This document shows positions 1-11,800 of a DNA stretch of 64,000 bases, piece after piece. The translations under genes were made by a program, and so were the position numbers. Positions within the stretch are counted from its first letter, which is position 1, and each line of letters opens with the position of its first letter. Source of the stretch: Bactericera cockerelli (taxonomy: Eukaryota > Arthropoda > Insecta > Hemiptera > Triozidae); NCBI GenBank assembly GCA_024516035.1, contig CM044966.1, positions 3,189,828 through 3,253,827 of the forward strand. Direction: 5' to 3'. Under the pieces are notes generated by a model, which ran no database searches, had not been told where the DNA came from, and worked only from the letters and a program-made list of their open reading frames with translations.

Positions 1-263
1 AAGGTTTGTATAGATGGACAATAGATGGTTGGGGATGATTCGACTTGAACCTCGAATGGCTGCAATTGTGATGTCTTTCACCATCGATTTGGGAAGGTTG
101 AAATATTTTCTAATTAATATCTCGTAATTCAACAACATGCACAGTCTTTTTCAAAATCATATCTGACTCACTAAGTAGGCTAGAAAAGCTCACTTTGGGC
201 AACGTGTCGGATATTTTTTATTTTGTTAGAGCATATTTTTGTAATTTCAGTCAATTGAGAATC
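1..263. other. unassigned sequence
   Basis: No exon, repeat or RNA motif was recognised. A short plus-strand open stretch (positions 14-127) carries no domain signal. Confidence 0.4.
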
Positions 264-265
264 CA

Positions 266-580
266 GCCTCCGGAACGTAATGGTGGTGACTACTGCCCGT
301 AGTCCAGAGGTCTCGAGTTCGACTCCCGGTTGGGACAGACTTTTCGAAGAAAATTGTGTCCCTTACGTGAGGCTGGCACTTCCGGCCCTGCCCAGGCTGG
401 GTGAGGTTAATGTGGGTAGCTGGTACGATTCCCAGCAAATGGAGGGTAAAACCCCCGTCCTAACTATCTCAAATCAGGACGTTAAAACTGAATAGAATCA
501 ACTGGTCACAGTAGATCTAATTAGGTCGCAGTGTGAATTGTAAGAGTTTCACTGAAAACCCTGCAACCAGGTCAGATATT
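266..580 (+). mobile_element. tRNA-headed SINE, family T3
   Basis: The tRNA-like head begins near 266 and has a clear B box (GAGTTCGACTCCC, 315-327). It is followed by a GC-rich body with the segment GGCTGGGTGAGGTTAATGTG and a tail that includes GGACGTTAAAA. Copies lie at 39390-39645 and 14630-14715, and tail fragments at 13142-13250. The tRNA portion lacks a full cloverleaf, so this is a retroposon and not a tRNA gene. Confidence 0.75.
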
Positions 581-639
581 AAAATATTTGAGTACCAAAC
601 AGTTAAGTAAAATGAAAACCAAGTCTTTTTTTTCCTCAG

Positions 640-1105
640 TTAAAGGACACAACAATTTGCCGGATCAGGGAAGTCATCTCAATCCAGCTCTCCCGTATAC
701 GCGGCCTGGGAATCATTCAGATGTTGAATCTTCTTCGGGCATAGCACCACCTGCACTAGACACAGCAACTGCCATGGACCTAGCGTGGCAAATGCAACAA
801 ACGGAAAAAGCTGAAAGGAAAAGAGAGAAAAAAGCACGAGGGAGAGACTTGACGGAAGAGGAAAAGGCCGAACCAGAAAGACAGCAACAAACGGAACAAC
901 CTAAAAGGAGAAGAGAGAGAAAAACTCAACGAAGAGACTTCACGGAGGAGGAAAAGGCCGAACTAGAAAGACAGAAGCGATCTGTTCTGGAACAAGCGAA
1001 GGAAGTTCGACGGGAGTTGAGAGCTGAGAAAATGGCGGAAACTGCAAGAAATAGGGCGGCACGGCTAGAAGAGAGGAGGACCATTTTCCAACATTTGAAC
1101 AGAAA
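640..1105 (+). CDS. internal exon of an unrecognised gene, charged helical region
   Basis: A long T-rich polypyrimidine tract ending in CAG (638-639) precedes a 466-nt open exon that ends in AGAAA|GTAAGT (donor at 1106). The exon starts mid-codon, so upstream exons must exist and were not found. The product is Lys/Glu/Arg-rich and probably coiled coil. It holds two imperfect copies of a segment of about 39 residues that include DLTEEEKAE and DFTEEEKAE. The two leftover bases (AA) join the exon at 2067 exactly in frame. No family was recognised. Phase agreement and good splice sites support a real gene; low complexity makes the product uncertain. Confidence 0.55.
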
Positions 1106-1182
1106 GTAAGTTAAATTAAAAGTTATCATAATAAGTGTGTTAATCACTTTCGTGATATTAAAACTACTCAAACTCGCTTTAC

Positions 1183-1268
1183 TGAATCTACCCTGAAATC
1201 GGGACTTGAACCACCGATCTCCAGGTTACTAGTCCACTGCCTTATCGATCAAGCAACTGAGGTCGGTT
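1183..1268 (-). mobile_element. tRNA-Thr-like SINE fragment
   Basis: Reverse complement of the head of the family whose plus copies begin ACCGACCTCAGTAGCTTGAT (for example at 11040). The anticodon loop reads TTGTAA. It lies in the intron of the gene at 640-3237. Confidence 0.6.
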
Positions 1269-1365
1269 TGAATAGAAATTAAGTGAGAGAGACAGATAAC
1301 ACAGTAACACTAGTCAGAGAAAGTGGTGATATCAACATTTTTTTTTTTTTTTTGCTCGTGGTTTG

Positions 1366-1660
1366 GTTCTGGGGGCCCTTGTCAATTATTAGCCTCCTTG
1401 TAAAGACAGCGCAGTCTCGCTGGGGGACTATAAACAGGGAGTAGACCAGCATTGGCTTGGTTCTGGTGGCCCTTGTCCATTATTAGCCTCCTTGTAGAGA
1501 CAGCGCAGTCTCGCTGGGGGACTATAAACAGGGAGTAGACCAGCATTGGCTTGGTTCTGGTAGCCCTTGTCAATTATTAGCCTCCTTGTAAAGACAGTTG
1601 TAGAAGTGCTGAGTCATTCCTCCACTGTCTGGCTACCATCGTTCACGATGACGCCACTAT
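1366..1660 (+). repeat. element X (38-bp-core tandem-repeat element)
   Basis: Contains repeated units around GGGGGACTATAAACAGGGAG and TTATTAGCCTCCTTGTA, ending near the hairpin ATCGTTCACGAT and a GAT-rich tail. Other copies: 3345-3555, 13545-13765, 16145-16235, 25370-25825, 26040-26420 and 28145-28395. Variable numbers of a core repeat plus a terminal stem-loop resemble Helitron-derived HINE/DINE elements; that assignment is inference. Confidence 0.5.
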
Positions 1661-2066
1661 ATTATGATATGAAGGAAAAATTGTACAAACCTGAAAATTA
1701 CACAATTAAAATTACAAAAAAAGTTCACGATGACGCCTATGATGATGATATGTGATGATTGCTCGTGGGTTAATTTAAAAAGAAAAAAATTGAGAAATTG
1801 GATTTGCACATTTTCAAATTTTTACTTGTAGTTTTTGTTACACCCAGTTTCACACTTTTTTGGGAATTCACATTCCATCTTAGAGAGTGAGTGCGTCATA
1901 TCAAATCAGTCTAATTTTAAGTGTTGAACACGATAGTAACATTGGTTTTTTCATGTTACCTAAATTTTTGGGTCCCCTATACTAGATCTCAATTTTTTTT
2001 AGTAAAAAGAAAAGCTACAATTTATTATCAATAATTCAAAAATAAAATGTTTCCATTTTTACGCAG

Positions 2067-3237
2067 GGAAAGACCTGATCAATTCAGGATGGTTACGGAG
2101 CAAAACATACAATGGACACAAATGGACCCTAATCCTGATAATTCTACTGATCCTACTTCTCTTCCTAATCCTACTTCTCTTCCTAATCCTAGTCCTCCTG
2201 TTTTTTCTCCTAGTGACATTTATGCTGGTCTTTCTCCTCTTGTTGATTCTTCTACTTCTCATTCTTCTATTCCTCCTGATCCTACTCCTCTTCTTGATCC
2301 TTTTACTCCTATTGATCCTACTCCTCTTCCTGATCCTACTCATCTTCTTGATCCTTTTACTCTTCCTGATCCTGCTCCTCCGGTTCGTTCTCCTAGTGAT
2401 CCTTTTGCTAGTCTTTCTCCTCTTCAAGATCCTTCTCCCATTCCTCTTCCATCTCTGTCTCATCATCTTGCTTCTTCTCCTTCTCATTCTTCTATTCTTC
2501 CTGATGCTACTCCTCTTCTTGATCCTTTTACTCTTCCTGAATCTCCTCCTGCCGTTCTTCCTCCTAGTGATCCTTTTGCTAGTCTTTCTCCTCTTCAAGA
2601 TCCTCCTCCAATTCCTCTTCCATCTCTGTCTCATGATCTTGCTTCTTCTCCTTTCTCCTCCGGTTCTCCTTTACATCTTTCTTCTAATTTTGGTTCTTGG
2701 TTTTTCTCTTCCTCCTCCTCCGATCCTGCTCTCCAATCTTCCGATTTGTACACCGAAGGCGACGACAGAAATCAAATGAATCCCAACCTCGACAGAAATC
2801 CAATGAATCCCAACCTCGACAGAAATCCAATGATCCAACCTCGACAGAATCCAATGAATCTCAACCTCGACAGAAATCCAATGAATCCCAACCTCGACAG
2901 AAATCCGATGAATCCCAACCTCGACAGAAATCAAATGAATCTCAACCTCGACAGAAATCCAATAAATCTCAACCTCGACAGAAATCCAATGAATCCCAAC
3001 CTCGACAGAAATCCAATGAATCTCAACCTCGACAGAAATCCAATGAATCTCAACCTCGACAGAAATCCAATGAATCTCAACCTCGACAGAAACCCAATGA
3101 ATCCCAACCTCGACAGAAATCCAATAAATCCCAACCCCGGCGCACCTGTTTCACCTCTTGCATCTTCACCACCTCAAGGATCGACTGGTCCGCCTGGTTA
3201 TCAAGAGGAATATAATCCTCCTGAGGATTGGAATTAG
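2067..3237 (+). CDS. terminal exon, Pro/Ser-rich then tandem-repeat tail
   Basis: The acceptor is a T-rich tract ending in ACGCAG|G (2065-2066). Joining AA from the exon ending at 1105 gives codon AAG and a continuous frame to TAG at 3235-3237. The first part repeats short modules around DPTPLLDPFT and SPSDPFASLSPLQDP. The second (about 2757-3135) is a 27-bp in-frame minisatellite encoding nine-residue units such as NLDRNPMNP. The C-terminus reads EEYNPPEDWN. It is probably intrinsically disordered. No known domain is present, and a silk, cuticle or scaffold role would be a guess. Confidence 0.5.
2757..3135 (+). repeat. 27-bp coding minisatellite
   Basis: About 14 units of 27 bp (nine codons) around CAACCTCGACAGAAATCC. 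They stay in frame inside the terminal exon apart from one shorter unit near 2830-2850. Confidence 0.8.
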
Positions 3238-3344
3238 ATCCAAGACGTTAATAATCATCAATTTTATTACGCATGATTTTAGAAAAGCTTATTAATATTT
3301 TACATAGTGGGTAAAATATTGTGAAACCTGTCTGATATAATAAA

Positions 3345-3555
3345 AAGTCTGGCTTGGAGACTATAAACAGGGAGTAGACCAGCAGTCTGGCTGGAGGACT
3401 ATACACAGGGAGTGGACCAGCATTGGCTTGGTTTTGGGGGCCCTTGCCTATTATTAGCCTCCTTGTAAAGACAGAGATAGGGTAGAAGTGCTGAGTCATT
3501 CCTCCACTATCTGGCCACCATAGTTCACGATGACGCCACCCTATGATGATGATGA
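3345..3555 (+). repeat. element X copy
   Basis: Contains GACTATAAACAGGGAGTAGA, the TTATTAGCCTCCTTGTA motif, the hairpin near GTTCACGATGACGCCA and a terminal (GAT)n run. Same family as 1366-1660. Confidence 0.5.
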
Positions 3556-3859
3556 ATAAAAAGTATTTCTACTCATTAAAACTTAGACTGTAGCATTATT
3601 TTTGTTCCATAACCTAATGAAATGCCCGTCTCTGAGGCTCTCATAAAATAAAACCTTGGGGCTGCCCCAGTCCGCCAACTGGCTAAAGAGATTCATGGAA
3701 CAGAATGACCTTTTTGTGGGACGGATTGTCTGTGAACTAAAATTGAAAACTGCGAACTACTGCCTCCCATTAAAAGGAGTGTGTCTCGCTAGAGGACTAT
3801 AAACAGAGAACAGACTAGCCAACCCTTACAAGCCAGGCTAGCTTGCAGTTTCTTAAGGG

Positions 3860-4016
3860 TTTAATGGCTTATAAAGAAAAGTCCAAGTCCTCATGATGGT
3901 TGATCGCACATAGAAATATGTGGTTCAGGACGAGCCAACTTTGAAATAAAGTTGGCTGAAGACCATCACTCACCCCTCCAGCTGTAGCCAAGCTGGCTAC
4001 AACAACAACAACATTA
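3860..4016 (+). mobile_element. retroposon 3' end with (ACA)n tail
   Basis: The segment from AAGTCC through GTTGGCTGAAGACCATCACT and AGCCAAGCTGG ends in repeated ACA. A second copy with the same tail lies at 40378-40515, so this is the 3' end of a non-LTR element or SINE. Confidence 0.55.
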
Positions 4017-4019
4017 AAA

Positions 4020-4840
4020 GGAGTGAGAATTCGCAAAAAAGTTTGCTGTGAAACTTTGATTATTTTGTATTTAGGTACACATACCATATAAAAATGAAAA
4101 TATGAAGGTCAAGTTATGACCTTCCTCAAGTGTTGCCATTAGGAAAGGTCCTATTTTAAGACAGACTTTGCCCTGGAACTTGAAATCTATCGCGATGACC
4201 AAACACTGAGAACTGAGCAAGTTTTCATTTAATCCATTTTACACCATATTCTAACGTTCCGTTCTCAAAAGAATGTTCGAATTTTCAACCTTTTATTCAG
4301 TTTTTTTACCACAGAAATTCATCGCGATGACCTATCTTTTATATCATTAAATTTGTCTGAAAACATCACAGGCTTTCATTTGAGCCCTTTATTGCCATAA
4401 TCTGACAAACCATTCCCGAAATATAGGATTGTTTGCTACATTTTCAATAATATTCTTTCAAATTCACCCGCTTTGAAAGATTTGACTAGGGATTTTGAAA
4501 TTTACAGCGATGATGCTACCGTTTCCCCGGCACCACCAAATTCCATTTCAATTATTCGTAAAAATTCCGTAGCGCCCTTGGTGTTTGAGCACAAAATTCG
4601 GGGTTTGCTGTACAAATAGCACAAAATTAGCACAAAATACCTATGTAAAAAACATTACATTTTAAAGATGCTTCGCTCCCTCACTGTGTTCCGTTCATAA
4701 AATCACGGTGGTGAGAGGCTTATGTAGGTATGGTTTTTATTTGTGGTGAAGCACAAGGCCTCTTCACAATTTTTGTGGGTAGCGCAGCATTACTAAGAGC
4801 CTCCTTTACTTTTCGAATTATTCTATTACATTAATTTTTT
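4020..4840. other. unassigned A+T-rich sequence
   Basis: No exon was recognised. The right part (from about 4670) resembles the 3' region of the tRNA-Ala-like SINE family, with shared words such as GTGGTGAGAGG and GGTGAAGCACAAG. Confidence 0.35.
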
Positions 4841-5345
4841 TTTTACTCTGGTAATGCCGCCACTGGTCGTTACTCAAACAAGTAACTACTCATTTTTCCT
4901 CACGAGGTATAAGTGGACCCTGAACATCCAAGTACAGAGCAGAAGTATTCCTTAGGGAGAGAGCCACAAAAATTGTAAAAAAAAAAACTAAAATAAATCT
5001 CTTATATAAAACAGAAAAAAGAACTACCTATGTTTGTTTGTTTGTTCGGAGTTGTTTAGCCAAAACGGTAAGAGATAGCGAAAAATGTCTCAGAATTGAC
5101 CCCCCCAAAACCATTATCGCTTGGTCCAAAAAAAAAAAAAAATTATAAAAAGTTCAAAAAGGCATTGCTGTCCAGCAGTACGGCCATGCCTTAGTAAATT
5201 TGAAATTTAGTCCCGTTGCAAAGCACGGGCAAACGGCTAGTATACAATATTACATTTTAAAAAAAAATTCTGCCCCGCTGGGGTTCGAACCCAGGTCACC
5301 GTGCGTGCAATGCCTAGCGCGCTAACTCACTCTGCCACGGCGACT
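4840..5345 (-). mobile_element. tRNA-Ala-like SINE (family A), interrupted
   Basis: In reverse orientation the tRNA-like head (5268-5345; B box GGGTTCGAACCC) is followed by the body containing GTACTTGGATGTTC and CCTCGTGAGGAAAAATGAGT (4880-4960). Foreign sequence, including a Helitron-like insert at 4998-5240, separates the head from the body. Confidence 0.6.
4998..5240 (+). mobile_element. short non-autonomous Helitron-like element
   Basis: It starts with TCTCTTATATAAAACAG after an A. It ends with a hairpin (CCCGT...ACGGG, 5213-5230), a short spacer and CTAG, followed by T. These are the canonical Helitron termini (5'-TC, 3' stem-loop then CTRR, A/T insertion site). At 243 bp it is non-coding. 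Confidence 0.55.
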
Positions 5346-5369
5346 AAGAGGATTATATGGATGCCACAG

Positions 5370-5620
5370 TAGTCACTGTGGCAGAGCGAGTTAGCGCGCT
5401 AGGCATTGCACACATGGTGACCTGGGTTCGATTCCCAGCGGGGCAGAATTTTTTTTGCTCTGTACTTGGATGTTCGGGGTCCACTCATACCTCGTGAGGA
5501 AAAATGAGTAGCAGGCTGCTTTAATGTGAAGCAGCGACCAGTGGCAGAATCTTAGGCAAAAAAATAATACAAGATATTGTAAATTAAAGTTGTAAAGTCC
5601 TATAATTCTGCGCTACCCAC
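5370..5620 (+). mobile_element. tRNA-Ala-like SINE (family A)
   Basis: Head with TAGCGCGCTAGGCATTGCA and B box GGGTTCGATTCCC, then GCTCTGTACTTGGATGTTCG. It forms an inverted pair with the copy at 4840-5345, giving a hairpin with arms of about 80 bp (5268-5345 against 5372-5450). Confidence 0.65.
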
Positions 5621-5711
5621 TAAAAGTGTGACATAATAACACAAAGAAAAAGCATTATTATGGATGCCCACATGCCCAGTAGCCCATTAAAAAGTCCAAA
5701 AAGACACCCAC

Positions 5712-5862
5712 TTGAGAACGTAGTTGAAGAGGGCAATGTGCACCACGTCCGACGGGAGCCCAACGAAGACCAGAGTGCAGTTGATGCTCCAACGTCCTTG
5801 AAATGACCTTGAATCGAAGTGGCCCGACCTTGAAGCGTTGGCGTAGAAGGTCATCTCGCAGC
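5712..5862 (-). CDS. CUB gene exon 9: start of CUB3
   Basis: Acceptor CTTCCTCAG, donor CTCAA|GTGGGT. It encodes CEMTFYANASRSGHFDSR, WSINCTLVFVGLPSD and VVHIALFNYVL, the first half of another CUB domain. The next exon was not recognised between 5711 and 1. Confidence 0.8.
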
Positions 5863-8800
5863 CTGAGGAAGAGAAGGTAGGTATGATCAACACATGGACC
5901 ACAAAGACTTGGTATAACAATGGAGACAAAAATAGATAAAGAACTAGTTAGGGTTGGGTGGAAGAGATTGCCACAGGCAATAACCCCGCCCTTTAGTTAC
6001 GACATATTATTATGTGTGTATATAAATATATATTTGTCTATTTTTTCTTCTTTTTTATTGTTTACATTGTTTCCATTTTTCCTTTTCTTTGTAATTCTTT
6101 GTGATTGTTATTTGTGCTTTACATAATATGTCTTTTGTCTAGTAAATAATTTAGAACTCCCAATGTTCTCTGATCATCTTATATGCTTATGTAAAGCACA
6201 TCTTAATAGAAATAGCCTCAAAATAACAAAAAAAGTTGTTTTCGGCCATTGGTCCGTGTTTCTATCTGTGTGTCCGTCCGTCTGTCTGTCTGTCCGTCTG
6301 TCTGTCTGTCTGTAAACAAGATATCTCGAGAACGGTAAGAGCTAGAGACTTGAAATTTGGTCTGCAAGTAGATTTTTGGTTAAAATCGGCCTCACTCTGC
6401 GGTGGCAGGGCCGCAAAAAGTGACCGCAAGGGCCACTTTGTGTTCGTTTTTTATGACGAAATGTGGTTTTACTAAGTACCTATAATAATTATTATTGAGT
6501 GAGACAAGTTTGAGTAAAAAAATTAGTAATTGGTTGAAGAAAAAAAAAATCTGTCAATTTGGTAATTTTTATTTACCCGTAGCCGATGTGAGTCCGAATG
6601 AGGTTGAGTTGGATTCAGCGAAGGAGGAAGCAATGGGCGATGCCGCTAACTGTTTGGACGAGTCTTCTGGGGAAGCATAAAGAAAGAGAGTGAGCCATTT
6701 TTTTCTTTTCTGTTTTGTATTATTTGTATTTTTTTTTTTTTTTTAGGTACTGTCTACAAATGCTGGCATAGCAAGGTAACTACGCCAACATGCAATAAAT
6801 TACAAAGGATGGGTACACACTACACAATACATATTATAGAATAGAATAGAATAGAATATACCTTGTTTATACTGCCGAGGTAAGACTGAAAAGTCCCTTT
6901 ACTCCAGCAGTCACCTTTACTCCATATTATGCACATTCATAATTACATTTACGAAGATCATACTATTTATGGCAATAAAATTGTGAGTATTTTTTTTATA
7001 TAAATGAACCTACCACTTTAGTGGTGAAAATTGTTAATAAAAAAATTAACCCTTTAACGCAATACTCACTGGATTTCCCCACAGTAGACTTGGAGGTGGA
7101 GGTGCTGGATTCCGGAGAAGAATTGCCTCCGCTGAATCTTATGGAGGCGACGAATCCATTGTAATCGTATGGAGGTATGGAGGCTCCCGACCTATAGTAC
7201 GAAATTCATGAACAATTTAGACTAGTGGTTCTGTGAACTGTAAACTTCACACAGATTCAACTATCGCATTATAAATGTTCAATCAACCATGACGACATCG
7301 AGACCTTTCATTCAATACCCCACTCGATGGATTTTATTTAAAAAATATCAACCGGTCCTTTTTTTGGCCCTTTTTTTACCAGAGTGTGGCTCCCTTAGAT
7401 TTTACTATCACCAAATTTTACTACTTAATTTAAATATATTTTCCCAACGACTCTACGAAATTTCAAGAGCTTTGCTTTATTCAACAACAAAAAAAAAATC
7501 GTTTTCAATTTTCAACAAAACGGCCCCCATTTGGCCCCGAGTGGCCCGAATCGACCCGAAAACTATAGGGAAAATCTAGGGCCCCAATAGCCATGTTTAT
7601 TCTAGGGCCCCAATAAATTTTGAAGAATTCGGTCGAGAGTTATCGCGGAATAGACAGACAGACACACAGACAAACGAAAGCCTAATCGACCAGTATGCAA
7701 GTTAAAACAACCTCACTTAGTGTTCGGTGTTCAGTTCATGAAACTTTATTTATATTTTTGTACACAATAACATTAAAATACAATTATAAATAATAAAAAA
7801 AAATCTCAATATTTGTGATCTAGTTTCTATCAGCGATAAGAATATATTATTGTGTTTTATTAAGCACAATTTATTTTACATCTAAGCCATTTATGGGATA
7901 AGATAGTTGGTTATTGTATAAGTAGGTTATTCTATTAAAGAGGATTTTTTTCCTTATTTATGAATAGTGGTATAGATAAATTGTCCCTCTTTTTTTATTA
8001 TTTTTTTAAACAATTTAATTTGATTCTTACCGGAACACGACGAGAATTTTAGGCGAGGTGTAAACGAAGTCTTGTTTCTGATTGGAGCAAATTGTATCCA
8101 GCAAGGGCGCTGAGGTGGTGCTTCCCTCGTGTATAGTGATGTAGTCACTGCCACAGTGACTGGAAAGGGTTAAAATTAATTTATTACCGTAAAGTATTAC
8201 AGGGTTAAAGATGAGTGTTTCACAGCCTTATAGTTTCGTAGCCATGAAATAGTAGCTACTGTGGACGCTTGTGTTCTGTGTTGTAGAACAGATCATTTAC
8301 TTCATTTCTTGGTGTATATAACTAAAAAGTTGAAAAACACCACTTTAATATAATAGAATATAGATAGATAGATAGACTTCATTTCTACTGCGAACCACTC
8401 ACTTGACGGAAAACACCTCCGAACAGATCATCTACTTTATTTCTACTCAGAGTGAACCACTCACTTGACGGAAACTTTATTCTACTCAGAGTGAACCACT
8501 CACTTGACGGAAACTTTATTCAACTCAGAGTGAACCACTCACTTGACAGATATTTTATTTTACGCAGAGTGAACCACTCACTTGACGGAAATTTTATTCT
8601 ACTCAGAGTGAACCACTCACTTGACAGAAATTTTATTCTACTCAGAGTGAACCACTCACTTGACGGAAACTTTATTCTACTCAGAGTGAACCACTCACTT
8701 GACGGAAACTTTATTCTACTCAGAGTGAACCACTCACTTGACGGAAACTTTATTCTACTCAGAGTGAACCACTCACTTGACGGAAACTTTATTCTACTCA

Positions 8801-11800
8801 GAGTGAACCACTCACTTGACGGAAACTTTATTCTACTCAGAGTGAACCACTCACTTGACGGAAACTTTATTCTACTCAGAGTGAACCACTCACTTGACGG
8901 AAACTTTATTCTACTCAGAGTGAACCACTCACTTGACGGAAACTTTATTCTACTCAGAGTGAACCACTCACTTGACGGAAACTTTATTCTACTCAGAGTG
9001 AACCACTCACTTGACGGAAACTTTATTCTACTCAGAGTGAACCACTCACTTTACGGAAATTTTATTCTACTCAGAGTGAACCACTCACTTGACGGGCAGG
9101 GACAGGGATAGGAAGCGGATGTGCGTGCGCGACATCTCGGAACTACTGGTGATCAGGTAGGAACACGAGGCATGGCCGGGATACAAACCCGGGTACCCTG
9201 GACTCGCCAGCTGACACGCGTCGTCCTTGCCGCACGCAAAGTCGTGGTACACCCAATCACAAGCTGAGAAACAATATAGGGTTAACGAGAAAATTATTTG
9301 TCTTATATGTCACAATTTTGAGTGAAATACCATATATTGCTGTGACTATTGTGATTTGTTTTAATTTTTATTTTATTGTTGTTATAGCATACATATTGTA
9401 TCGACATTTTGTACATAGGACTTGCTCCGTTAATAAACACCTGTTTTCCGGGCAAATTATTACTATCATTATTATAGAATAGCATCGACATTACGAGAAC
9501 TAACGTAGAACTAACCAAGAGATAAGATGCAAGAGATAAGAGATAAGATGCTAACGTATCTTATCTCAGACCAACCAGATATAATAATAAAAGAAACCAA
9601 CCAAATATAAAAGAAACCCTAGATATAATAATCATAGTCCAATATGAATCTCGTAATGCCACCATTGGTCGTTGCCCAATCAACTAATAGCCCAATTGTC
9701 CTCACGAGGCTAGGGTAGGCCCCGCCATACTAGAAATAGTTGTTTTTGTTGTTGCTGTTATTTGGTTCTTCTTCACATAGTTCTATAGAATCAATGGACA
9801 TGAAAGGAGCCTAAGCATTGGATCTGGGCGTCCATATAATCCTCTCACCACCGTGATTTAGGTATCAATACCTATCTCATGGACACGGAATTATAATTTT
9901 TATACTGCTATGATGTTATATTCTGGGAAGTACCGGGTGCACACCCGTACACCTGAGGTACTTCTCTTTTATTGTTTTTTTATTTAAAACTGTTCTTACA
10001 GTACTTTCCGCACTATATGGGCGGTGCTCAACACAACAGCCTTTTATTATTATTATTATTATATTTAGGGTTTCTCCTCTCGAGGGTATTCACTTGTGAA
10101 GCACCCACGAGAGGGTGTTACACCAGGGGCGGATCTATGATCAAGTCTCCTGGTGTTGCTATGTTCACATTGTGAGAAGGATATTAGTTGGTGGACTTGA
10201 TTGTCCACCGTATTCTCCCCCGTGACCATTCCCCTTGATGGTCCCGTCATTATTCTGATGGGAAAACCATTTTTGGGAATTTATGGTTCCAAACGACCAC
10301 CTCTGTTATTCACCCTTTGTACTCTCACCCGTTTTATTAACCCTTTGATGTCTCATCTGTGTTATTAACCCTGTGATCTCTCACCTGTGTTAGTAACCCT
10401 TTGATCTCTCACCTATATTATTAACCCTTTGACCTTCAGCTACTGAGTTCGGTTCTCACCTGTGAAATTAACCCTTTCAATTCTCACCTGTATTGTTAAC
10501 CCTTTGACCTCCGCGTGGCTGAAATGAGACCCCCGGATGAGAACTATTGAGAGGCGTGAAACTGAAATATGAGAGGAACTGCGATCTGGTGGTCGAGTCT
10601 TGAATTCTGGGGGACAACAAAAAAATGAGCTAAAAAGAAAAAAATATAATTATATATAGTATATAAAGATATATAAAAAAAATATCATCTCTTTCACATA
10701 AACAGTCATTTATCTATGAAGAAATAAGCAATGGAGAATTGGAGACCTGGTAAAGCCTCAAACTTGTCCGAAGAAATTGGCCATCTTGGTTAGTTCTAAC
10801 ATAGAGAGAATCAAAGAATTTCTGGACGCAGCGCGTGACGGGGCACTGGAGGGAAGTCTTCCCAATTGATCATAATTTCCTCCCCCAGTTTCTTTTTTTT
10901 TTTCTTTTTTTTTAGTCATAAATTTATGTATGAGTTTTTTTTTTTTAATGTAATGACGTTGAGCACATACTTTGTATTTATACTAAAAAAAAAAGAATTA
11001 GATGTTATTGAATGTATAATAAAATATATTTATTTTATCAACCGACCTCAGTAGCTTGATTGATAAGGCGGCGGACTTGTAACCTGGAGGTCGGTTGTTC
11101 AAGTCACAAGTCAAGCAAATATTTAGTGAAGCTAGTTTGAGTAGTTGTGATATCAAGATTGTGATTTACACAAATATGATTACTTACTTTTACTTACTAC
11201 TATTTATTTTATTATACATTCACATGTAAACACATGTCACAAAAACAAGAGACCCATACTATACTGGGTCTCTTGGTGTGACAAGTCTGTGTAAAACATA
11301 CAGTTTCACTTTAATATTTCTTTTCCTATGTGCTATATCTTATATGTAACTATTTAATGTAAAAGAAATGTACAATAAAACACATTATTATTATTATTAT
11401 TATTATTTTAATGTACACGTACAATAGAGCCTTAACTCCGTAGACTTGGAAAAATAAATTTCTTTGAGACTCACTGGAAATTGAGTCGGGCTGACCCGCG
11501 GTCCACGAACAATACGACGGGAGGTGTGAACCGCTCGTTAGTGCCGCACACATTCATGCTGGTATTGAACGAGTCGCCCAATGCGACCTGTCCCCCTTGA
11601 CATCTGGAATCAGACATTATTAGATCAGTATAATCAGTATAAAAAGAAAAGTGAGACGATGTACTAGATGTACATGAATATCAGAACATACCTGGACAGC
11701 TGTTTCGAGCTTATTTGCTCTCATCAGCAGGTAATAGTTCTGAATATCCATGCCATCAACTAACCTCTCTATTTTAATCAGTATAAAAAGAAAAGTGAGA

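Noticed and set aside
2059..2634. 191-codon Arg/Lys-rich minus-strand ORF and 188-codon Leu-rich plus-strand ORF
   Set aside because: They are other-frame shadows of the CT-rich Pro/Ser-coding exon; no splice or phase support.
8452..9111. 219-codon plus-strand ORF of NHSLDGNFILLR-type repeats
   Set aside because: It is the 39-bp minisatellite read in an accidentally open frame; the biological signal is the splice-donor copies on the other strand.
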